Assembly (NCBI RefSeq): GCF_029962835.1
Contig: NC_080583.1
Location: 46,789,658 to 46,853,657 of the forward strand
Length of the DNA stretch: 64,000 bases
Direction of reading: 5' to 3'
Source: Magnolia sinica
Taxonomy: Eukaryota > Streptophyta > Magnoliopsida > Magnoliales > Magnoliaceae
In this document: piece by piece, positions 1-12,248 of the stretch
Layout: each line of letters begins with the position of its first letter
Position numbering within the stretch: the first letter of the stretch is position 1
Notes under the pieces: generated by a model
Seen by the model: the letters and a program-made list of their open reading frames with translations, nothing else
Told to the model about the DNA's origin: nothing
Database searches by the model: none
Program-made: the position numbers and the translations under genes

Positions 1-1010
1 CTAAAACAGATTAGGGTTAGGATTCCTTTAAAAAAATGGTATCGAAATCACCGGTATAGCGACACGGAAGAGGGATTCAGCACGTGGAGTGGTGGGAATG
101 AATCCCAGCAACAAACCACAACTCTCTCTCACTTCTCCTCACCTTCTCCTTCTCTTTTCTCACTTCTCTCTCCTAGGGTTTAGGAAATTCATATGGAATG
201 AGAGAGGGGTGGGTTAAAGCCCTTATATAGGCCAAGAAGTGATGTCAAGGGCCCCAGGGCCATGGTATACCTAAGTTATAGCCAAAAGTCGTCCATTTCG
301 GGCTAACGGAGCTCATATGGAGGTCCATTGCCTACATACGGTCTAGGAAAAGTTCCCAGACAAGGGATCTATGTCAGGTTAAGATTTCGGTCCTATCGAA
401 TTTGCAGATCGACCGCGGTGGACCTGCTTCAGTTCACCGGTCATCATTACCCAATTAGGGCCATAAGTGCACTGACATGTGTAGGGAAATTTTCCTGATC
501 CAAGGGTGTAGTTAGGTCAGAATCTGATGGTCTGAAACCTTAAATTTGGCCTACAAGTGAACGGCCTAAATCACTTAAGTTTTAGTTCATTTTTTAAAGA
601 TATTCGCGTTTCTCACACACCTCGCTTTGGGCTCAAGTTGTGCATTTTCGGATACTATTTAAACTTGATTCTCAAGATGGTTGTCAAGCCCAGTAAGGCG
701 GTCATAACTGTTTAGCTTCACGTTAATCGAACTTTCGACATGCGGTCCAGGTCTGATACGAAGTTTCAAGATGCTACCGAGAGCAACTGGGTTTTGAGAT
801 TCATCCTACATTTTTAAGTAACGTAGAGCTAGCGATTCTGCTGGTTTTGGGTCTTACAGTTCATATAGAAAGTGATTCGAACTAACTCGCTGATTAATTC
901 AGTTTAGTACTTAATTAATTTTCATCTAATTTCTAAAGGATTCGGTCCTTAGCGATTTCTACGTGAGGTGGTACTTAGGTCATTGTACGGATTTTTTTTG
1001 AGACGTTACA
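1..1010 (-). repeat. E1 3' LTR, partial (truncated by window edge)
   Basis: This is the U3-side third of a roughly 3.1 kb LTR. It ends GACGTTACA at 1010, directly before the polypurine tract. It aligns closely with 14420-15428, 40690-41703 and 50850-51860. Those share a CT-rich block (121-175) and a TATA-like CTATATAAGG read on the minus strand (221-231). It resembles these LTRs visibly better than it resembles E1's own 5' LTR at 15434-18555, which is unexpected for two LTRs of one element. Confidence 0.88.
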
Positions 1011-1030
1011 ATCTACCCCCCTTAAAGAAA
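1011..1030 (-). other. E1 polypurine tract
   Basis: On the minus strand this reads TTTAAGGGGGGTAGAT and then TGTAAC of the LTR. It is the plus-strand primer site expected immediately upstream of a 3' LTR. The same block with one changed base is at 41704-41722 in E2. Confidence 0.8.
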
Positions 1031-2575
1031 AATTTTATCTCGAAATTAACACCTTTTCATACTGCTCGAGAATCTGAGGGTAGTTCTTATGGACCTCAGC
1101 TTCTATTTCTGAAGTAGCCTCTTCTTCAGTGTGATGCGTCCACAGTACCATCACAAGTGGAATAACTTTACTACGCAACACTCATTCCTTCCTGTCTAGG
1201 ATACGCGTCGGTCGCAGTACATAAGTAGCATCTTCACTGAACTGTACCTACTCCCATTTGATAATGTGGGAAGGATCAGGAATGTATTTCTTCAATATTG
1301 ATACGTGAAATACGTTATGCACGTCAGCGAGTGGTGTGGGCAAAGCAAGGCGGTACGCTACTACACCCACTCGGTCTAGTATCTGAAATGGGCCAATGAA
1401 TCTCGGCGTGAGTTTTTCTTTCATTCCAAACTAGAGGACTCCCTTCATCGAGGAAACCTTCAAGAATACATGGTCCCCGACCTCAAAGTCTAGCGGTCAC
1501 CACCTCGTATCGGCGTAACTCTTCTGTCTACTCTGTGCTGCAAGAATTCGACGCTTGATAATGTCGATCTTCTCTGAGGTCCCCTATACTAACTCTGAGC
1601 CAATCAAACTCTTCTCACCAACCTTTGCCCAGCAATGCGGTGCTCTACACGGAGCCCATACAGTGCTTCATAGGAGGTCATGCCAAAACTCACCTAGAAG
1701 CTATTGTTATAAGCAAACTCAGCATAAGGAAGATAGTCATCCCAACTGTCCTTGAAATCAAGCACATAACCTCGTAGCATATCTTCCAACACTTGACTCA
1801 CCCGTTCCATCTGCCCATCCGTTTGTGGGTAGAACACGGTACTGAACTTCAGTTTCACACCCATTGCTTCCTGGATACGAGTCCAAAAGATAGATGTGAA
1901 TCGCATGTCTTAGTCCAACGCGATCTCCATAGGCACTCCATGCAAACGTACTATCTTCTTGATGTACAGCCTGGCCAAATCGTCTGCTGAGTTTGAGACT
2001 CTAATCGGGAGAAAATGAGCCGATTTCATTAACCAGTCCACAATCACCCAAATGGAGTCATGTCCCTTCCTCGTCTTCGGTAACCCTGAGATGAAATCCA
2101 TAGAGATGAAATCTCATTTCCATTTAGCTATGGGCATGGGCTGAAGTAAATCAGGAGGTCGGTGATGTTCTACCTTGACCTGCTGGCACGTGAGGAAACG
2201 AGATACAAAGTCTGCTATTTGGGCCTTCATGTTGTCCCACCAGTTCGAGCGCTTCATATCTCGATACATCTTCATACTACTAGGATGCATCGCCATCTTC
2301 GAATTGTGAGCAGCTTCGAGAACTTCCCATCTCAAGTCATGAAGGTTTGGGATGCATAGGCGGCCACGATAATGTAAACCCCCATCCGTACCAACTCTCC
2401 ACTCAGAGTCTTCATCGTCATTAGCTCGCTTTCTCAACTCAACTAACCCTTCATCTTCCCCCTGAACCACTATGATTCGGTCATCGATAAGTGGTTGTAC
2501 ACCAATATGTGCGACGCTCTCAAACGGTTCCTCTACCATAAGTTTCTGCTCAAAGTCTCGCACAAACTCTACCAT
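1031..2575 (-). pseudogene. E1 integrase with C-terminal chromodomain, broken
   Basis: Integrase inserts the cDNA into the genome. The open piece 2575-2114 carries the N-terminal part. Pieces 2101-1910 and 1906-1694 carry the catalytic core: the first Asp lies in WVIVDWLMKSAHFLP, and the glutamate region is QTDGQMERVSQVLEDML. The stretch to about 1300 matches the integrase tail. Minus-strand codons around 1110-1160 read VLWTHHTEEEAT, the signature end of the Tekay-type chromodomain, which in this lineage is thought to bind marked histones and steer integration. Stop codons separate the pieces (one after EIALD, where the second catalytic Asp motif should continue), so no integrase can be made. 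Confidence 0.85.
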
Positions 2576-3930
2576 GTTCCATTAATTGATCATCAGCGGA
2601 GCTGCAAATGCTATCGTCTTCTTGTGGCTCAACACGTCTGCCACAAGGTTAGCCTTGCTGAGATGGTAGAAAACCTCAAACTTGAAGTCCTTCAAGGTTT
2701 CCATCCACTGTCGCTGCCTCATATTCAAGTCTCTCTATGTGAATTGTATCTGAGGCTCTTGTGGTCGCAAAAGAGCTCGAACTCCTCTCCATAGAGGCAA
2801 TGTCTCCAGAGCTTTAATGCAAATATGACGGTCGCTAACTCTAGGTCATGCGTAGGATAGTTTTCCTCGTACTTCCTCAACTGTCGCGCTGCATAGGCAT
2901 TCACTCTGTCCTTCTACATCAAAACACAACTCAAACTAACATGAGAGGCATTGGTGCAAATGGTATATCTGACCCCTTACTCTGACAATACTAACACGGG
3001 TGCGGATGTCAACTTGTCCTTCAGTTCCTAAAAGGCTGCTTCTGCCTTCTCATTCCAGGCAAACTTGAGATCTTTCTGAGTGAGTTGAGACAACGGTCTG
3101 GCTATCTTGGAAAAGTCTCTAATGAAATGACGATAGTAACCTGCCAGGCTAAGGAAACTCCTCACTTCAGTAACCGAACCGGGCTGCTCCCAGTCCTAAA
3201 CCGCAGTCACCTTAGCAAGGTCCACAGCTATTCCTTCCTTGGACACAACATGTTCCAGGAACTTGACTTCTTCTTTACAGAAGTCACACTTCTTGTACTG
3301 GGCAAACAACTGGTTCTTCCTGAGCATATCAAAAACTGCTTGCAGGTGCTTCTTGTGATCTTCCCGACTCTTGGAGTATATCAAGATGTCATCTATAAAT
3401 ATGATGATGAATTGGTACAGATACAGGCGAAACACCCGGTTCATCAGATCCATGAACACGGCGGGTGCATTCGTGAGTCCAAATGACATCACGAGGAACT
3501 CGTAATGCCTAAAGCTGGTTCTGAACGTTGTCTTCTGCACGTCTTTATCCCTGATGGGCAACTGGTGATACCCTAACTGTAAGTTGATCTTTAAGAAATA
3601 TTGTGCCCCTTTCAACTGATCGAACAAATCATCTATCCTGGGTAAAGGATACTTGTTCTTCATTATCACTTGGTTCAACTTGCGATAATCAATACACAAC
3701 CACAGTGATCCGTCCTTCTTCTTTACAAATAATACGGGTGCTCCTAAAGGAGATACACTCGGTCGTGTAAAGCCTGCATCCAACAGATCATCGATTTGTC
3801 TCCTCAGTTCCTCCATCTCACGCGGAGGCATACGATACATGGGTAAGGAAATGGGTGTCGCACCAGGCACAAGGTCGATAGTAAAGTCCATCTCGCGCCG
3901 GGGAGGTAATCTAGGTATTGTCTTAAACAC
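2576..3930 (-). pseudogene. E1 reverse transcriptase and RNase H, broken
   Basis: The piece 3930-3196 is an open 244-codon reverse transcriptase domain. Visible motifs are [15 protein letters not shown] (start of the domain), [16 protein letters not shown] and the catalytic FIDDILIYS at about 3372-3399. RNase H/connection follows on the left (about 3195-2580) but has several in-frame stops. The catalytic aspartates are intact here, unlike in E2. The upstream join to protease (4404-4120) is also interrupted. Confidence 0.88.
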
Positions 3931-3999
3931 TTCCCAGAAGTCCTAGACCACAGGCGTGTTTCCAAGTGTCGGACCATTATGATCTTTCAATAGGGCAGA

Positions 4000-4404
4000 A
4001 TAACAAAGAACCTGGAAGGGGTGGCTGACCTGAACAAGGAATGTGAAGGTCGTGTTTTTAGGTCCGTGTGCCATCACCAGTCAGGTCTCACAGTCGATCT
4101 CGGCTCTCATTTTAGTGAGTCAATCCATGCCGAGGATGACGTCGTAATGGTATATTGTGGTGACAATCAGGTCAATGCATATCGTCTTGCCCCCTAAATA
4201 TATCAAGCAACCCTCACACAACTTAGTGACATCTGTAAAAGTTCTTGCTACTACGATAACTCTCACCCCAACCATAGGGGTCGTATTCAGCCCTAAGCGC
4301 TTGACCATAGAACATGATATCATCGAAATAGTGGACCCAGTGTCCACTAATAGGAATATGGATGTACCTTGGATGTGGGCAATGACCTCGAAGGCTAAAG
4401 GCAC
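4000..4404 (-). pseudogene. E1 retroviral-type aspartic protease, broken
   Basis: This enzyme cuts the Gag-Pol polyprotein. The open piece 4404-4120 shows LLVDTGSTISMIS with the catalytic Asp at residue 21, and further on the flap/helix region ending in VILGMD. It matches 45053-44592 in E2 almost residue for residue. A stop after VILGMD breaks the connection to reverse transcriptase in this copy. Confidence 0.85.
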
Positions 4405-4658
4405 TGTAACTGCTGACTCAGACGCTTCAGCTGCAAGCGCATGTACTCATGCCTGTTGAGAACGGTTCGACTGTGGTGTCATAGGTACTGAGGCAGCCTC
4501 AATCGAGGTACGGGCAGCTGGTAAGAAGGCTGTGCAGGTGGTACTAAAAGTAGAGGTGGAGCCGAGATAGCTGGGGGCATCTGACGGTTGACTTCTGAGG
4601 GGGCATGAAGCCATTATCCCTCATTTGGGTAAAGCAGTAAGTGTCAGAATGGCCCGAC

Positions 4659-7600
4659 TGTAACGCCCCGGTTTTCAGGACCCGAGTATATGACCCGTGT
4701 CCCAAAAACCCGAGTGTTAGCTTTAAAGGATGGTCAAATTCGAGAGTATATTTTTTTTTTCCTTCATCAGAGTAAGCAAATGAGCGTATTGTAGACAAAT
4801 CGACATAAAGGAAAATTTCATTATCATTCAAATTTACAAGAAGCTGCCCATAATGACTTATACAAACCAATGTCTCTGAATTTAACAAGTACAAGATTTA
4901 TAAGAATTTAATACATGAAGAATAGCGGAAAACATATAAATATAAGCCGCAAGATCACGCAGCTCCTCCAGGTAAATACAGCCATACATCCCTGGCAATC
5001 GTACCTTGCTCCTCATCAAGTCTGAACATACATATCACTAAAGCCACCTGTACTACCTGTACGGTTGTATATTTGATGGATGAGTGGCCAACTCAGTGTG
5101 AATTCCCCTCAAGATTACACACCGCCGCATTAGGTAAGAAATATTACAAAACATCCAGACAACCAAAACAGAGTAAATGCATCTTATTAGGTGCATGGAT
5201 GCATGAATGCAATCATCGACCCGGGTAAATCATCCGGACGGTCGGAGCCCTAGGAAAAATATCCAGACAGGCAATGGGGTCGTCACCCAAAGATGTGAGT
5301 GGTCATCAGCGCAACACGCAGCGTAATCGTATGGGCATGAGTGATCCAAGTCATCATCGTAAATCGATCAGCTGGTCATTAGCGCAACTCGCAGCGTAAT
5401 CGCATGGGCATAATGATCCAAGCCGTTGTAGTATGCCATGCATGCATGATTAGCCAAGTCATTATTAGTCCATTTACAACCAGTCAATTTAGATAAGCTC
5501 AAAGGTCACTACGGGGAGCACATGGCCCAGCGTAGGCCAACAGCTCGGGCATAGTGTCCCATTACCACCATCCCCGGCTCATGAGGCTACCATCTTAGGA
5601 TGTTTGATGGAAACCCGTCGACTAGTGGCCAATCATATTATAATATATGGGGCTTACCATCGCGTGGTTGCACGGTATAAAACATTGAAACCATATAGGA
5701 AAAATACCAGAACAAAGCCACATAGGGCGATATCAAACAAGCCACATAGGGCGATTATCAAAATAGGCCTCATAGGGCGAGTATCAAAACCATGCGATAA
5801 AAGACCATCCTTAAAAACTATTGGACTCAACAACCCTGGATGGTAGGCCCACATTAATGATCCATTTAGACCATCACTCAATAACCACTAAGTCGAAGGT
5901 CCATTTTAATCACAACCAGTCGGGTTACATCCCAAGTATGGGTGTACATTTATAGGTGGGGGTTTCCCACTAATGTACCAGTTTAAAGTCTATAAGCAAT
6001 ATACAAATAATCCACAGGCATGAACAAATATATAGGATGAACATTAAGCAGGTAATATAGCAATTCAATTTCCACCAGCTAACACATGTGATTATAAGAG
6101 AGAGATATCAATTATAATTTTTAATAAAAACTATAACTTAAGCTAATGAGAAGATGGAAAGCTCAAGGGGAAGAATCATCACCTTACAGTTGGATCGCCT
6201 ACTAGCATGGCTAGGGGACATGTGGTCCTTTATAATCGAGTCCTATCATGAATTAGGAAATTACATGGTTAGATCGAGTTTTACGGACTATTCATGGTTG
6301 AGATTATAACCTAGGGTTTGGATTATTTATCTTAGGGGCTTAATGTAGGATTAGGGTTTTCATCTTAGGGTTTAGTCTTAAACTTAGATTTTAGGATTTG
6401 AGCTCTAGTTGGCGTGCCATTAATTACAATATAAAGTTAATAATTTCAAGATTACTTTTAGTGTTAGTGTTATAATTTATATTATCTAACACACTAATAC
6501 TAATCATTATGATGATAATTGGCATTATAACCCACTATTTATAATAATATTCAAGAGTGTCAAACAAAGCACCAGTGTCTAGTAATGATATTATTTTATT
6601 ATATTTTATTTTTGTCTAACGTAACTAATTTTAGTATAGATAATTTGCTAATGGCTATTCTTAGCTAATATTCATAGTAGAAGTATTAGTTAGTCAATAC
6701 CAATAATGATAATTCACAACATAAGAGGGTGGAGGGTTTATACCTTAGCAGGAGTTAAGTGTGGCCCAACTCCTATTCTAGTGAGTTAACTTGGCAGTGA
6801 GTCAGAGTTCAACTCCCTTCTTTCTCTTTTCCTCTTTCTCCTCTCTCATTCCTTCTGCTTTTCCCTTTGCTGGATATCCAGCAACAACCACCAGGTGCAA
6901 CCCAACTCGGTCTAGTGACTCGACTCGACTCAAGGAGAAAATCGAGTCAGCAATGCAGCGAGTTGACTCTCCTTCTCCTAACTCCAATTCTCTCCTTCAT
7001 CACCTTCTACATGTCTTCCACCTCCTGGAAGTCTAGCAAGAAGTTCGGGCTGGACCAGACCGGTATGGCTGGACTCATTCCAGCAGTTCTGTCGGGCCAG
7101 AACCCAGTTACTGAGTCGGCCCGACTCAGTGTGGTACCAACCATGGCCACATAGTTGATGTGAGTGCAGCGACAACCTGCTCTCCCTATCTCTTCATGGC
7201 TGAGTGAGTCTAGACTCAACTTAGTCACGGCCCAACACAGCAGGCTCTGTCTAACTCGAACCAGACTTGGTGAACTCGCTGAGTTAACATGGCCATGGCC
7301 AGCCAGCAGCACAACTGCACTGTTTTTCCTCACCTCTGCTTCCTCTCTCAGACGTGATTCCCATCATTTGTACTGCGATGATATGGGCCACACATTTACA
7401 TATTTAAATCCATGACCAGCCTCACCACAAACAGCAGTGACGGTGCAAGCTTACCGTGGAAGATGACCGAGCGTTAATGGCGTCGTCCCACCCACTACTC
7501 CTTCCTTCATTCTGACGGCATGGGACAACTCCTAAGGGTACATTGGAGCTTGGTGAAAGGATGGAATGGAGCTTGGATGCCGTTTGGTTGGTGGGTTCAA

Positions 7601-8927
7601 AAGGACAAGGAGGAGGATGGTTTTTCCTCGGGCGGCTGTGATTCTCTTTGGGTTTTCGTAGGAGCTGGGAGAGAGTCATTTTCACTCCTTACTTATGGCC
7701 AAAACCTAGCTCTCAGAGCCGTTGGATGAAAATCGGATGGTAGGGATTTGGCCTGCTCAAAACCGTCTTCAAATACGGTGGGTAAAACTGAAATCGTCCA
7801 CGGTTTTGTTTGAAACGCCCTAAGCAAATGGACGGTAGAGATCCCTCTAGGATGGAGGGTTGAGATGGCGTAGGAGCAGCTCACGCGGATCGCTGAGCTG
7901 GCCGGGAGAGCAGATTCCTCTATTGGAAATGGTGTATTTGCAGGACCGGATTGCAGCTAGGATCGTGTGTCCGCACATGCATGGAAATTAGCTTTGATAG
8001 TTGGGTTTTGGTCAGAGATGAAGGGCGTACGCGATGGACGGCTTGGATTCTCAAGATGAGACATGCAGGTGGGCCACTGATCAAGGGAAATGGGTGCCCG
8101 ACCGTCCGCTGACAAGAGCAAAAGAAGGGAGAGAAAATCTCTCTTTTTGGAGAGATTTCGGGCCAGCTCCAGCTGACCGAGCAGACACGCCTGGTGCACG
8201 GCGGGTGCTCCTGCACAGTGTACACGTGCAAGGAAACGTGGGTACACAAGTGGATTTGATGAAATCCACACCGCCCATTAGGTTCTAAGGGTCCAGTTAG
8301 GGACCTAGACCAAATATGAGGCAGATCCAAGGTCTAGGTGGGGCCCACAACTTGATTTGGGTCGAACTGGTGGATTCTCATCAATCTAATTGTCGGATTG
8401 TTCCGAAATTGAACGTCAATGGCTAAAAGGGTCCAAGGGTCCATTTAAGGCTTTCATTAACCAACACTAATATTAATATGTATGTACTTGTAATTAAAAA
8501 AAATCAAAAACTCATACATATATAAATATAATTTTTCTTTTTTATTAACATGCTACTAATCACATATTTATTGATATATAATTCCTAATATACAATATCA
8601 TATTACACACATGTATGGATTGAAAGTTGTATAATGTCTCATATACCATCTTATTTAAATATCTAATAAATTTTTGTATATATGTTTAATACTACGTTGA
8701 TATTTATATTTTAATTATACATTGAAAAATTATTATCCACTATGTTTAGTTGATATAATATTACTTTCATAATATTATATATACATTACATATATAGGTG
8801 CGGACTATTTTTCAACTGTCAGATTTAAACTAGGATGAATCTAAGTGCTTACTTAGGTCTGGCTTGTATTTATGCTAAGCTTGGTTATACGGTAACACTC
8901 GAGTACTGGAAAGTACGGGGTGTTACA
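4659..8927 (-). mobile_element. Nested solo LTR (4,269 bp) in E1 gag
   Basis: The sequence starts TGTAACGCCCCG and ends CGGGGTGTTACA, so its ends are near-perfect 12-base inverted repeats with the TG/CA termini of an LTR. Flanks are CCGAC (4654-4658) and CTGAC (8928-8932), a 5-bp target duplication with one change. In E2 the same gag site is uninterrupted. No coding region, primer site or polypurine tract is recognisable inside, so it reads as a solo LTR left by LTR-LTR recombination, although its length is large for one. It shares with the E1/E2 LTRs a block at about 5500-5600. Orientation is inferred only from that block. Confidence 0.85.
5301..5446 (+). repeat. 73-bp tandem duplication inside the solo LTR
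   Basis: GGTCATCAGCGCAACACG at 5301 is repeated as GGTCATTAGCGCAACTCG at 5374, and the match continues through ATGGGCAT and GATCCAAG. There are two diverged units. Confidence 0.75.
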
Positions 8928-10214
8928 CTGACCTCTTACAATATGTACACCATACATCAGGTCACCTCGGCTCTGTCGATGGAGCCATAAGCCGAGGAGG
9001 ATAATCTGCACGCGGCCTCTTGCCGAGGAATGGTCTGCTCGACAAATCTGGGTGAGGCCTAGGTCTCATGGGTACACGTGTACGGGATAGCCTATCCCCA
9101 TCCTGTTCAGCTCGCAGAGACATGCTCACAAGTTCAGCATAGTTGTTAATGCTAGCACAACACATCTTCGAGCGGATCTCAGGCCACAAACCTTCAGAAA
9201 ATCGCCGCATCTACATCGGCTCATTCGCTAGGATTAAAGGAGCGTATTTGGACAACTCTATGAACCTATTCTCGTAATCTGCCACAGTCATTCCTCCCTG
9301 ATAGAGGTAAAGGAAGTCACTCTCCTTCTCATTACGGAACATGAGGGAAAAGAACTTCTCATGGAAGCAGGTCTCAAAAGCTTCCCATGTCCATACATAC
9401 ACGGCAGGCACTGCCAATAGGACACTGTCCCACCAGAGACTGGCCTCCTTCTCAAACATGTACGTAACCAGCTCGACTTACTCTGCCTCAGTACAGTACA
9501 GCGGCTTCAGCATCTTAGAGATGTAGTCAAGCTAATACTTAGCCTCCTTGGGTCTGTAAGTACCTACAAAAGTGGGAGGTCAGAAGCGCTGGAATCGCTC
9601 GAACAAGCCACTGGCACCCATGTTTCTAGTAGGGTGCATAAGTGGTGTAGGTGGAACCACATTCTTGTTCTGGGCAAGGGCCCCAGCCATGGTGGTCCAA
9701 ATTTGTGGCTGCTACTACATAAGGAGCATCATCTGCTCTAACCTATCAGGAGGAGGAGCCTGATGCATGTGGGGCGTCGATGAAGATGCATGGTTCTGCT
9801 CTAGAACTGATGGTGCAATAGGTGTTAGCCCATTTATGGGGTAGTGGCTGGCTGAGGATCCAGCATAATATCACTGTCAGGGCCCAAACTGGGGTTCATG
9901 TGGCCATCGCTTAAGGGAGGTACCTCGTCAAATGATCAACCAAGTGCAAGATGTGTTGTAGTCCGAGTGACTTTCAGAGGCATTCCCTATACACAACATA
10001 GGGTACAACACGTGTAAGATTTTTGCATAAAAACACTCAATTCCTCAAGCATTCTACACATTTCATAGCAAAAGGAGCTTCATGCATTTCATTTAATCAA
10101 AATTGTCATCATACATGAGATGTAGTATTACATAGATCATGATATAAGATGCATGTGTGCTAATCTAATCAAAGCTTTAAACACCAAAACACACCAACAA
10201 CTCTACCCTACTAC

Positions 10215-11386
10215 TAAGCCTGATTCTCTTCAAGCTTGGCCCGGGTCTCTCTGACCTCCTGTCGCAGGGCGACTTGGCCCTCCTCAATCTGACCCAAGCG
10301 GACTTCTAGAGTAGCCCGATCACAGTGGGGCTCATGTGTAGCAGGTGGAGAGCCCTCATTAGTGTCTTGTGCTTCCTCTTCTTCCCCTTCCTACTCTTCC
10401 TCTTCCTCGCTTCCTTCCTCTATTTCATTTTCGTCCTCTTCTTCACCACTTTCTTCCTCTTCACTTTCCGTCTCATCCTCACTCTCATCGAGTCGGGCTT
10501 GACGTTGTCGTGGCCCAATACCCATGTTGTTGAGAGTAGTGTCATTGAGGAAATGGATCAGCGCAAGCTTTTCTGAGCCAAGTCTGTAGCTGAATTCATG
10601 AGCAAGCTTGCATATTAGTCAGTCGAATGAGAGTGAAATGTCTGTCCTAGGAGAGAATGTGGTCTAAACTATTTGTAGTAGTACATACATAGGCTGGCAC
10701 AGCTTGTCTCCTTACCTAGCTTGGTATAGGAAGTTCATCATCAAACGCGTGCATTCACTGTGATTGCTCCACCTAGGATACACATTGTATGTGAAGATGT
10801 GGTGGAGCAGGTGAAAGTCAGGAGTCATCTTAGATGCCAGGAGGCAATTGCCTTAATTCTAGTGGACCAGTCAACCACAAAGAAATCATGTGCAGCGATC
10901 TCTTTCACGCACGCTCTTGAGATTTCTCTCGCTAGCATGTACCTCTCCACGCGGCATCCCCATGATTCGGGCTATCAAGTCCACATTGACAATGGCTTCC
11001 CGCCTTCCCATGAGGATAGAGAACTGTAGAGGCTCCTACAGTGTCTCTCGTATATGGGCGTAGAAGGCTCGGATAGTGCTCTCATTCGCACAAGACTTGC
11101 CTTCAAATATGGGACCCCACCCGGCATCCAACAGGAGATCCATCATCGGATAAAGCCCAAATAGTTTCTCATCCATGTGCGCTTCAAAGAGAACCCTACG
11201 GCCTTTAAACCTGCCATGTGCCATATCTGCCAGTAGAGCTCTTTCGAGAGGAATTTGGGAAATGAGATCCCGCTTCGTCCTTAGCTCCCAATCGATGCTT
11301 GTGCTAGCCTCAGCACCTTTCGACATCCTTGAACGGGTAGGGCAGCTAAGCCTGGCTTCATCCATGAAAGCCTTCTTCTTTCCCAT
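10215..11386 (-). pseudogene. E1 accessory ORF upstream of gag (plant-transposon-protein-like), broken
   Basis: It begins MGKKKAF at 11386 and stays open for 116 codons to 11036. It then continues in other frames through a glutamate-rich stretch (coded at about 10370-10480) and a coiled-coil-like end (EIEEGQVALRQEVRETRAKLEE) finishing near 10215. The core FEAHMDEKLFGLYPMMDLLL, then GWGPIFEG and IRAFYAHI, resembles what I know as the 'putative plant transposon protein' domain; the family name is from memory and was not searched. The same ORF occurs in E2 (47838-46638) and alone at 38086-52653. About 170 bp present in E2 near 46565-46745 is missing here. Function unknown. Confidence 0.72.
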
Positions 11387-12232
11387 GAGGGAAAAAGTGT
11401 GGAAAGTGAAAATATGGCCGCCATTAGCTCAAAAAGAGTCATAAGAGTGAAACAAAATGGAGGGATAGGATAGGTTGTTGGACCTTGAGATTTTTGAGAC
11501 ACCAAGGAGGGTTTTTGTGCCCAAATAGGAGGAAATAAGGGAGATAGGAGATGGGTTTGAAAGGAATGGTGGGAGATGTGTATGTAGGGATGAAGAAGAT
11601 GATATGAGAATGAGGAGAGGTTTGAGAGAGAAAAATGGGATTTTTAGAAGATTTGGAAAGCTTAGAGGGGTGAAAATGAAAGAAATGAAGTAAATGGGGA
11701 GGTATAAGGGGCCCCCACATGATTTCATGGGCCCCACATGCGGGTACAATGGCGGGCCCACCCGGCCCGCTGTCCATAGACCACGAGGCCTCGCCCGAGG
11801 CCCGATGCCATCGTGGTCCCCCGAACCTAGGGAGATAGCATCACCCTAGGGGTAATGGCATCCCCCCCCCCCCCGAGGGTGCCGTAAATGTGCGGGGTCC
11901 ACCATGGTTCCCACCGATTTACATCGTTTAGGCCCCTGAGTCCGTTTGAGACATTTTCGGAGTCCATCTCACTTATATTCACGCGTTCTGGTCATTTGAG
12001 TGTGGAATAGGCTGAATCCTCATCTAAACCCGTCAATGGATGGTCTGGAAAATAATTGGGATTATCTCGCATGATCACAGATGCCTACGGGTCCAATTTC
12101 AACGGTCAGTTTTGCCCATTGGTGAAACTGGGAATCGTATAATTGTTTTTACATTTCACCACCCCCTCCTAAGTCAAAGTACGTTAGTGTACGTCGTGTT
12201 ACCAAAACCCAGGTCCGGTTTAAATAAAATCA
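11387..12232 (-). other. E1 5' leader between primer site and accessory ORF
   Basis: Untranslated leader, homologous to 47840-48680 of E2. The minus-strand open frames here (11429-11777) look low-complexity (Pro/Ser/Phe-rich) and are probably not proteins. It holds a run of 13 cytosines at 11862-11874 that the E2 counterpart lacks at that length. Confidence 0.6.
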
Positions 12233-12246
12233 TGTTCTGACACCAA
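12233..12246 (-). other. E1 primer-binding site (tRNA-iMet type)
   Basis: On the minus strand this reads TTGGTGTCAGAACA, two bases from the LTR start at 12249. The canonical initiator-Met site is TGGTATCAGAGC, so two or three bases have changed. The E2 counterpart is at 48681-48696. Confidence 0.78.
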
Positions 12247-12248
12247 CT

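Larger units (their letters stand above)
4405..9983 (-). pseudogene. E1 gag, split by a nested LTR
   Basis: Gag forms the virus-like particle. The start ATG at 9983 (MPLKVTRTTT) matches E2 gag at 46329. Capsid-like pieces lie at 9459-9211 (SLWWDSVL..., YENRFIELSKYAP) and 9210-8962. The CCHC zinc knuckle that follows is cut in two: its first half (CTYCKRS) lies just right of 8928, and its second half (SGHSDTYC) at 4630-4658. Between them lies a 4.27 kb solo LTR. Several stops are also present. Confidence 0.82.

Noticed and set aside
6300..6400. Telomere-like TAGGGTTT motifs
   Set aside because: Only scattered single motifs within LTR DNA, without a tandem array.
6791..8330. Several open frames of 60-136 codons inside the 4.27 kb solo LTR
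   Set aside because: They overlap on both strands, resemble no known protein, and lie inside LTR sequence without gene features.
11429..11777. Minus-strand frames in the E1 leader and similar ones at 47761-48376 in E2
   Set aside because: Low complexity, overlapping in different frames, and not aligned as proteins between the two elements.
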